Assembly: GCA_041649615.1 (NCBI GenBank)
Contig: JBAZMT010000024.1
Location: forward strand, 1-9,720
Length of the DNA: 9,720 bases
Origin: JALOAR01 sp041649615
Lineage (GTDB): Bacteria > Patescibacteriota > Minisyncoccia > UBA6257 > Colwellbacteraceae
Reading direction: 5' to 3'
Shown here: piece by piece, positions 5,203 to 9,720 of the stretch
Position numbering within the stretch: position 1 is the first letter of the stretch
Layout: each line of letters begins with the position of its first letter
Program-made: the position numbers and the translations under genes
Notes under the pieces: generated by a model
The model's database searches: none
What the model was told of the DNA's origin: nothing
What the model saw: the letters and a program-made list of their open reading frames with translations, nothing else

Positions 5203-5301
5203 GCCCTGTTACCTCCTAGCGTTGAGGTTGACGGGGCCTCGGGCTATCGCTAGATGCCCAGGGCTAGGGCCGCCTTCGGCCCCGCCACCGCTAAGTATAC
5301 C
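5203..5301. other. 99-bp intergenic gap with a -10-like box and GC hairpin
   Basis: On the minus strand TATACT (5294-5299) follows immediately after the radical SAM stop codon, flanked by two direct copies of CTTAG, but the hexamer 17 bp upstream is GCGACG, not TTGACA. Downstream an inverted repeat GGGCCG/CGGCCC (5267-5272 and 5277-5282, 4-base loop) could form a stable hairpin, with no U-tract after it. The gap may hold a weak or activator-dependent promoter for the zinc ribbon and primase genes, or an RNA-processing site. The ribosome site of the 67-aa gene is at 5211-5217. Confidence 0.35.
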
Positions 5302-6330
5302 CTAAGATGCGTCCTGCGTCGCGCCGATCTTCTCTCGCCCTTCCGCTGTCTTTCCGCCGTGAACGCGAGCCCACTCGTTGTTGTAGTCGATGCACACGTC
5401 CAGGCAGTTCGCCTTGCAGATCGGGTCGTCTTGCGTGTTGTGCGTCGCGGCCCAGTTCGCCCTGTCCGCTCGCATCCCGCTTCCGACAGGGCCGATCGGA
5501 TTACCTCCCTCCCGCATGTAGATCACGCAGGGGAAGTGGAACCGCCCCGCGATAACGCTGTCATCGAGGGCCAACGCACAGCGACCAGAGTCTTCAGGTT
5601 GCAACCCTCGCACATTCCGCCCGCTCCTAATATGCCCCGCTCTGTATGCAAGGATTGGGTGCGCCGCGATTGTCTCGGGCGAGACTTCGTTGACTGCCTT
5701 CAAGACTCCGTTCCACTGGGCAGCAGAGATGATCCTGATGTCGGCTACCCCGAGACTGTGCGCGAACTCGATCACTCGCGGAAGATCATTGATCGTCTTC
5801 TCGGTGACGACGATCCCGACCGTGACGTATGTCTGTCTGGATAGAGATTCGATGTTGTAGACCAGGCGCTCCCAATCGTCCTCTACTGTTAGCCCACGCC
5901 CGGACATCTCCTGAGCGCCTGCCGCGCAGCACGCATCGAGGGAGATCGAGAAGTCATTCACGCCGGCTCTGAGAAGTTCTTCGTACCGCGCAAGATGGAA
6001 CGATCCATTCGTAGAGATAGCGATTCTCCGCACGCCTCCCGCTCGTGCCATCTCTACAAGTTCCGCGATATGCGGATACAGCATCGGCTCCCCCCCTGAG
6101 AATCGCACGTTTCTTAGATCATCCGCCATCCATGCACCGAGCGCCCCGCGTGCGAACTGCACATCCATCTCGCCAGCGCAGTCTGATCGCAGCCCCCGGC
6201 AATACGGGCAGGAAAAGTTGCATCTATCCGTGACGATTAGCTCGCATCTCCACATAGGAGACATGTCGGAACTTCCCTCTGCGCGGGCATTCTCCATCGT
6301 GTAAAACCCGCACTGTGACAGATCAATCAT
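5302..6330 (-). CDS. Radical SAM enzyme with C-terminal cysteine cluster
   Basis: This 342-aa protein carries the radical SAM signature CNFSCPYC (C37, C41, C44), which binds a 4Fe-4S cluster that cleaves S-adenosylmethionine. The further family motifs are in order: SGGEP (78-82), ISTNGS (105-110), ISLDA (129-133) and a later strand VTVGIVVTEK (169-178). The C-terminal third adds C251, C268 and the triplet CKANCLDVC (305-313), consistent with a SPASM/twitch-type auxiliary cluster domain as in peptide-modifying or anaerobic-maturase enzymes. The substrate cannot be read from the sequence. The ATG shares ATGA with the recT stop codon, with AGGTGAT just upstream. It therefore belongs to the recombination operon by translation. 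It is one of the few enzymes here not explained by replication or recombination. Confidence 0.88.
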   Translation of the reverse strand: MIDLSQCGFYTMENARAEGSSDMSPMWRCELIVTDRCNFSCPYCRGLRSDCAGEMDVQFARGALGAWMADDLRNVRFSGGEPMLYPHIAELVEMARAGGVRRIAISTNGSFHLARYEELLRAGVNDFSISLDACCAAGAQEMSGRGLTVEDDWERLVYNIESLSRQTYVTVGIVVTEKTINDLPRVIEFAHSLGVADIRIISAAQWNGVLKAVNEVSPETIAAHPILAYRAGHIRSGRNVRGLQPEDSGRCALALDDSVIAGRFHFPCVIYMREGGNPIGPVGSGMRADRANWAATHNTQDDPICKANCLDVCIDYNNEWARVHGGKTAEGREKIGATQDAS

Positions 6331-7145
6331 GCCGCATCACCTATCTCTTTCCGTCTCTCCGCTGGCGCGGTCGGCTCGCCCGGCGTCACGTCGATGTACG
6401 CATCCGGCTTGCCCATCTTCGCGTCCTCGTTCGAGAGCGCATAGTCGAGCTTATCGGCAACGTCCGGCGTCAGCGCCATCGTCTTGATCGCTCGTCGGAT
6501 CAGCGTCTTGAGCGCCATTGCCTGCCACTCGTCGCGCCAAGTGCCGGATGATTCCCCGTTGCGCGTCTGCTTCGACGAGCACCGCACCCGCTCGATCTCC
6601 GCGAGCCACATCCAGCATTGACGCTTCGCTACGGTCTTGCCGTCGATAACGTCCCACCAGGTGACGTACCCGCCGATGCACTCGTCACGGTTCGCGTACT
6701 CGATGGTGCCGGTGAACCTCGGCGCGTGGTCAATGCGCGGATCGGAGCCCTCGATGTAGTCCCAGCCGTCGTCACGATGCACGAGCTTGAAGTTCATGCC
6801 GGCAACCTTCTTCGTGCGGTAGATCATGTCCACGAGGCCGTGATAACCGGGGATGAACGTCGCCTCCATGTCGCCGCGCTTGTTGCGGAATGGGATGATG
6901 TAGCCCATGCCCATGAGCCCGGTCGGGTCGAGACCGAGCACCGCGCTATCCTTGACCGCGTTCTCCATCGAGGCGACCGTGCATTGCAGCACGTCGGGGT
7001 TACGCTGCGCGACCCGGCGCACCGTCTGAAGGAACCGCTCCACGCTTTGCTCGTCCGGCTTGAGTTGCGCTAATGCTGGCTTCAAGCGTTGTAGCACCTC
7101 TACGAGCGTCTTCTCACTGCCGATCACTGCTGGTCGTGTCTCCAC
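6327..7145 (-). CDS. recT: RecT-family single-strand annealing protein
   Basis: The 272-aa product has the RecT hallmarks: a helical N-terminus with ERFLQTV and C-terminal to it TVASMENAVKDSAVLGLDP (56-74), GYIIPFRNKRG (81-91), the core ATFIPGYHGLVDMIYRTKK (95-113), and ALKTLIRRAIK (211-221). RecT coats single-stranded DNA and anneals complementary strands during phage recombination and replication, partnered with a 5'-3' exonuclease. Start is GTG 7145, set by AGGAGGGG at 7148-7155, which overlaps the upstream TAG. The next in-frame Met is residue 60, inside the conserved core. The gene's stop overlaps the radical SAM start by 4 bp. The nuclease partner is likely the gene at 8198-9352, three genes upstream. 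Confidence 0.93.
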   Translation of the reverse strand: METRPAVIGSEKTLVEVLQRLKPALAQLKPDEQSVERFLQTVRRVAQRNPDVLQCTVASMENAVKDSAVLGLDPTGLMGMGYIIPFRNKRGDMEATFIPGYHGLVDMIYRTKKVAGMNFKLVHRDDGWDYIEGSDPRIDHAPRFTGTIEYANRDECIGGYVTWWDVIDGKTVAKRQCWMWLAEIERVRCSSKQTRNGESSGTWRDEWQAMALKTLIRRAIKTMALTPDVADKLDYALSNEDAKMGKPDAYIDVTPGEPTAPAERRKEIGDAA

Positions 7146-7153
7146 TTCCCCTC

Positions 7154-7627
7154 CTACATGAACACAACGTTTTCATGGGCCGTTGCCGCTTCACGCAATC
7201 CCGCAATGAACGTTGCTGTCTTATCGCGCCAGTTCCCGATGTGCCCGCCACCATCACCGCTCGGCAATAGGGGCAGGATCTTCTCCAATTCGTCCGCGAT
7301 TGGCCCACAGTCTCTCCAGGCGATTTCCCCATCACAATCAGAATGACTGAGTAGGGCGTGAAGAGCTGATGGGCGCAACCACTCCCACCTTATTGGTAGA
7401 TTACCTCTCGCCGCTTGATGGAGATCCGACGCCCACTGCGCATACGTCCCATCTCGGTTGCACGGTGCCGCGAGTTTCTCAACGTCCTCGGTACTGATCT
7501 GCTCCCATGGGAAGAATCCTTCCATGAGCGGCAACGGTACACCGACAGCGCGGCCTATCTCGCATCGCCAACGATGAAATGCAGAATACGCCCCGGACCA
7601 ACAGCCGTGACTTGTGTCCAATCCCAC
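7154..7627 (-). CDS. Conserved hypothetical protein with HSDCDGEI motif
   Basis: This 157-aa protein starts at GTG 7627, chosen because AAGGAGG (7634-7640) lies 6 nt before it; a longer ATG start at 7648 would put the ribosome site inside the gene. The last two thirds carry a pattern I know from unnamed phage and actinobacterial proteins: LHALLSHSDCDGEI (89-102), a second Cys (C107), a helix IADELEKILPLLP, then GGHIGNWRDKTATFIAGL (127-143) and a hydrophobic C-terminus. The conserved H-S-D-C-D cluster could be a catalytic or metal site, but no function is established to my knowledge. It lies directly upstream of recT. The preceding gene's stop is 2 nt from its start. Confidence 0.8.
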   Translation of the reverse strand: MGLDTSHGCWSGAYSAFHRWRCEIGRAVGVPLPLMEGFFPWEQISTEDVEKLAAPCNRDGTYAQWASDLHQAARGNLPIRWEWLRPSALHALLSHSDCDGEIAWRDCGPIADELEKILPLLPSGDGGGHIGNWRDKTATFIAGLREAATAHENVVFM

Positions 7628-7628
7628 T

Positions 7629-7856
7629 TCACACCTCCTTGACCCCATCCCATTCCGCCAGTACGCTTTCGAGAACCGTCTTGAGCTGTCGCGCTTCTTC
7701 TACCAGCATGCTGATCTCGTATCCCTGCGAGCAACTGACTTCGATGTACGCCGTAGCGTTGAACATCAAAATCGGCTTCACGCTTGCGCAGATCGCGCCG
7801 CCAATCACGAGTGGATCTATCCCATCATCCGCTGGTCTTGTTCCCTTCACTTCCAC
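7629..7856 (-). CDS. Small hypothetical protein
   Basis: This 75-aa protein starts at GTG 7856. The start is fixed by TAGGAGG at 7863-7869, whose TAG is the stop of the upstream gene, 6 nt before the GTG. Upstream in-frame sequence is basic shadow of that gene. The protein has a hydrophobic centre (IDPLVIGGAICASVKPILMF, 13-32, then NATAYIEVSC) that could be one membrane segment or a beta-hairpin core, and a helical C-terminal half (SMLVEEARQLKTVLESVLAE). I recognise no family. It is between two other unknown genes in the recombination block. Confidence 0.65.
   Translation of the reverse strand: MEVKGTRPADDGIDPLVIGGAICASVKPILMFNATAYIEVSCSQGYEISMLVEEARQLKTVLESVLAEWDGVKEV
7634..7640 (-). promoter_or_regulatory. 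Ribosome binding site fixing the GTG start at 7627
   Basis: AAGGAGG lies within the last codons of the 75-aa gene, 6 nt before the GTG. This supports the 157-aa start over the ATG at 7648. Confidence 0.7.
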
Positions 7857-7862
7857 CTTGCG

Positions 7863-7869
7863 CCTCCTA
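7863..7869 (-). promoter_or_regulatory. Ribosome binding site overlapping a stop codon, fixing the GTG start at 7856
   Basis: TAGGAGG combines the TAG stop of the 112-aa gene (7867-7869) with the Shine-Dalgarno sequence for the 75-aa gene, 6 nt before its GTG. This excludes the longer in-frame ATG at 7958. Confidence 0.7.
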
Positions 7870-8205
7870 TCTGTACCCGAGTCGTTCGATGATCTCGGTG
7901 GCTCTCTTCCCTTCGAGGGCGTTGAGCCGCGCTTTCCACTCCTTGAGGCTCTTTGCATTCCAAGGCAGATCCAGGGCAGCGAGTTGCGCAGCGGCTTCGT
8001 ACGCCTTGCGGCGCGTCGGGAAGCGCCCGACCCAACGCCCTGTCCCTATATGTGTCAGCGTCCATCCGTAGATTTCTCCGCACAGCCCGAAGATCCCATC
8101 ACACAATATCAAGCCTTGCGCCGTCACCTTCCGTAGACCGCCCTTCCCTGGACCAAGTGTAAGCGCGTATTTGTACTCTCCCGGCGTTGGATTCACGCTA
8201 CGCAT
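7867..8205 (-). CDS. Hypothetical protein
   Basis: The product is 112 aa, beginning MRSVNPTPGEYKYALTLGPG. It has an N-terminal strand-rich portion and two Cys (C35, C42, in LILCDGIFGLCG). GWTLTHIGTGRWVGRFPTRR (47-66) follows, then a helix KAYEAAAQLAALD, resembling small domains in which a W-x-hT-H-x-x-[ST]-G strand is followed by an R-K-A helix. The C-terminal part (WNAKSLKEWKARLNALEGKR) is helical and basic. The ATG is preceded by GGAGGTG, 6 nt upstream, and overlaps the last 8 bp of the nuclease gene. Function unknown; a nucleic-acid-binding role is a guess. Confidence 0.75.
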   Translation of the reverse strand: MRSVNPTPGEYKYALTLGPGKGGLRKVTAQGLILCDGIFGLCGEIYGWTLTHIGTGRWVGRFPTRRKAYEAAAQLAALDLPWNAKSLKEWKARLNALEGKRATEIIERLGYR

Positions 8206-9352
8206 TGCGCACCTCCACCCATTCTACCGCACCGCCTCGCGTGAGCGCCCCGATCTCCTCAAGCTCGCGGAAGACGTCTTCCTTGAGCGCCTTCTTCTCG
8301 CCGCGCGTTGCCTTCGACGCGACGAATGTCTCGACGGCGTCCTTCGATAGCGTTGCCATATCGAGGACTGTGTCGGTGTCCAGCAAGCCGAATCGCTTGT
8401 CAAGCGCCGCTACCGTCTCGTGCGACTTCAACGTCGCCCGCCCCGCTCGGCTCTTGATGACGACATGCTGCCCGCTCGGCAACGGTACGTCCCCGCCAAG
8501 CGATCGAACCGCCTCCACGCACTGGCGCAGATGGTCCTCGCAGAGTTGCTTCAGGAACCGTGCCTGGACGATCGAGCGCCCGAAGGCTGACGGATCTACC
8601 AGATCGCCGTTGAACGGCACTAGAGAGGCCCTACGCTCGCTTGTGAGAACTTCCACAGCGGCGAGCATGAGGTCACGGCGCCCGGGGCAGGCGGCGACAC
8701 GGGGGCAGTATCTACAGGCATCGCCCGGTGTGTACGTCTTCCCGTCCCATTCGAGTTGCTGGGCGATCTCTTGCGGCAGGCGGTTCACGCCGTCGACGCG
8801 GTAGCGGAAGACGCTCGTCTCGCCCGAACGAAGCCAGGCCAGAATGACGACAACGGACGACGGTTGCCTGTCATCGAAACTCTGCAGTCCGAGATAGCCG
8901 TAGCCCCTCATCTGCCACAGGTAGCGCGAGTCCTCGTCCTTATCGCCCGTCTTCCAATCGAGTACGTAGACGGTCCCGCCATCATCGGCGACGTAGTCCA
9001 TGACGTCGGCGCGGCCTGTAAGCTCAAGGCCGTCTGCGATACCGGCCCGCAACGACTCCTCAATCTCCGGTTCCTCGCTCAGATAGCGCCGGTACTCGCC
9101 TAGCACCTTCATCCCCTGGTAGCCGAGAATCCGCACCTCGCGCTCTTCCACACCGAACTGCTGCGCGTAGGGCGCAACGTCGGGCAACGTCTGGTAGCGA
9201 TTCCGCAGCACGTCCGCCATGAGCGCGTGAACGGCCAGCCCTACGTTCGTCGCCTCGCTCGGCTCGTGGTCGATCAGCGTCTCGTCTGTCTCGGTGTGAA
9301 CGCTCGCCGGGCACGCGAAGAGACGGTCAAGAGAACTGCATCTGAGCTTCAC
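8198..9352 (-). CDS. PD-(D/E)XK nuclease, RecB/Cas4-like, probable recombination exonuclease
   Basis: This 384-aa protein starts MKLRCSSLDRLFACPASV, the usual opening of this family (S-x-S-x-x-x-R-x-x-x-CPxS). Active-site elements follow in order: H42 in GLAVHAL, D116 in GRADVMDY, DWK in YVLDWKTG (132-134) and Q147 in WQMRGYGYL. C14, together with C213, C216 and C222 (CRYCPRVAAC), gives a four-cysteine set like the iron-sulfur cluster of Cas4 and AddB nucleases. Such nucleases resect DNA ends and pair with RecT-like annealing proteins, here 1 kb downstream. The C-terminal 140 residues (EAVRSLGGDVPLPSGQHVVI onward) match the DUF2800-like extension I associate with phage forms. The GTG start shares GTGA with the upstream stop. 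Substrate polarity is not readable from sequence. Confidence 0.88.
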   Translation of the reverse strand: MKLRCSSLDRLFACPASVHTETDETLIDHEPSEATNVGLAVHALMADVLRNRYQTLPDVAPYAQQFGVEEREVRILGYQGMKVLGEYRRYLSEEPEIEESLRAGIADGLELTGRADVMDYVADDGGTVYVLDWKTGDKDEDSRYLWQMRGYGYLGLQSFDDRQPSSVVVILAWLRSGETSVFRYRVDGVNRLPQEIAQQLEWDGKTYTPGDACRYCPRVAACPGRRDLMLAAVEVLTSERRASLVPFNGDLVDPSAFGRSIVQARFLKQLCEDHLRQCVEAVRSLGGDVPLPSGQHVVIKSRAGRATLKSHETVAALDKRFGLLDTDTVLDMATLSKDAVETFVASKATRGEKKALKEDVFRELEEIGALTRGGAVEWVEVRNA

Positions 9353-9546
9353 TTCTCCCCCTTTCCGATCTGCTTGAGGTCTTTCCCGTACTGCCCCGTT
9401 GCGCTGTAGTGCATCAGCGCCCGCGTGAAGAGGTCACGGTACGTCCCGCCTGCCCGCTTCCACGTCTGAACAATCTTCGCGCCGACGGAATCGGACGGGA
9501 GATAGAACTGGTTGACGACGAGGACGTTCTTTGGCTGCACCATCAT
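9349..9546 (-). CDS. Small hypothetical protein
   Basis: This 65-aa protein begins MMVQPKNVLVVNQFYLPSDS. A beta-type N-terminus (NVLVVNQFYL) is followed by amphipathic helices (GAKIVQTWKRAGGTYRDLFT) and a Lys/Gly-rich tail. The first ATG (9546) shares ATGA with the upstream stop; the second (9543) is better spaced from GGGAGGGG, so the true start could be either. Its stop overlaps the nuclease GTG as GTGA. No family recognised. Confidence 0.7.
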   Translation of the reverse strand: MMVQPKNVLVVNQFYLPSDSVGAKIVQTWKRAGGTYRDLFTRALMHYSATGQYGKDLKQIGKGEK

Positions 9547-9720
9547 CCCCTCCCGGTGTCTTCCCGTAGCGTGACGCGGCCCGTCTCGGCGTCCGCTTCC
9601 GCCTGAGCTTCCTCCGCGCGGGCGATCAGATAGCTCGATACAACGCCGCTGCTCGCGCAGTAGCTTGCGATTTCGGCCAGCTTGTCGCGCGTGTACTCGT
9701 CGCCCGTAGACGTGGCAATG
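9543..9720 (-). CDS. C-terminal part of a hypothetical protein (runs off right edge)
   Basis: The last 58 codons of a gene whose start lies beyond 9720. The visible part is alpha-helical and acidic: ATSTGDEYTRDKLAEIASYC, then SSYLIARAEEAQAEADAETG and a short tail ending in TGA at 9543-9545. The stop overlaps the next ATG as ATGA, matching the other genes of this operon and supporting the frame. Nothing identifies its function. Confidence 0.7.
   Translation of the reverse strand, partial: IATSTGDEYTRDKLAEIASYCASSGVVSSYLIARAEEAQAEADAETGRVTLREDTGRG

Noticed and set aside
5267..5282. Intrinsic terminator after the radical SAM gene
   Set aside because: The stem is good, but no run of T follows it on the minus strand, and the downstream genes need read-through or a new promoter.
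1..9720. tRNA genes, integrase, attachment sites, insertion sequences
   Set aside because: I looked for cloverleaf-like segments, transposase or integrase motifs and long terminal repeats and saw none.

Overview
This window looks like the early, replication and recombination part of a double-stranded DNA tailed phage or prophage. Every gene I can support lies on the minus strand, so transcription runs from position 9720 down to position 1. The case for a phage rests on four things: a RecT-type annealing protein, a PD-(D/E)XK nuclease, a primase-polymerase/helicase fusion, and a crowd of short, tightly packed genes of unknown function, many with zinc-ribbon cysteine pairs. The DNA is GC-rich with strong Shine-Dalgarno sites (GGAGG type) and one near-consensus sigma70 promoter, so the host is a bacterium. 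I cannot name it. No structural, lysis, integrase or tRNA gene is visible.

Layout in the direction of transcription. (1) 9720-6327, recombination block: a gene cut by the window edge, a 65-aa protein, a RecB/Cas4-like nuclease (9352-8198), three unrecognised or function-unknown small genes, and RecT (7145-6327). (2) 6330-5302: a radical SAM enzyme overlapping the end of recT by 4 bp. (3) 5301-5203: a 99-bp gap with a -10-like box and a GC hairpin. (4) 5202-2885, replication block: a 67-aa zinc ribbon protein overlapping a 705-aa primase-polymerase/helicase. (5) 2884-2567: about 320 bp of lower-GC, repeat-rich DNA carrying eight exact GCAAAG/CTTTGC hexamers within 178 bp. It is a candidate replication origin or protein-binding array. 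An open frame of doubtful reality runs through it. (6) 2566-2441: a 41-aa four-cysteine protein. (7) A TTGACA-17-TATACT promoter whose -10 lies inside a long palindrome (2411-2444). (8) 2393-1: a tightly overlapped run of small genes, several with zinc ribbons, two of which appear frameshifted, the last running off the left edge.

The genes suggest a phage replication strategy. The nuclease resects DNA ends and RecT anneals the resulting strands. The primase-polymerase/helicase opens and primes the replication fork, perhaps from the adjacent hexamer array through its C-terminal winged-helix-like region. The downstream small genes have their own strong, probably repressible promoter. The radical SAM gene is the least expected member. 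The most interesting unexplained signals are the hexamer array at 2666-2843, the palindromic promoter at 2411-2444, and the radical SAM enzyme inside a recombination/replication operon.
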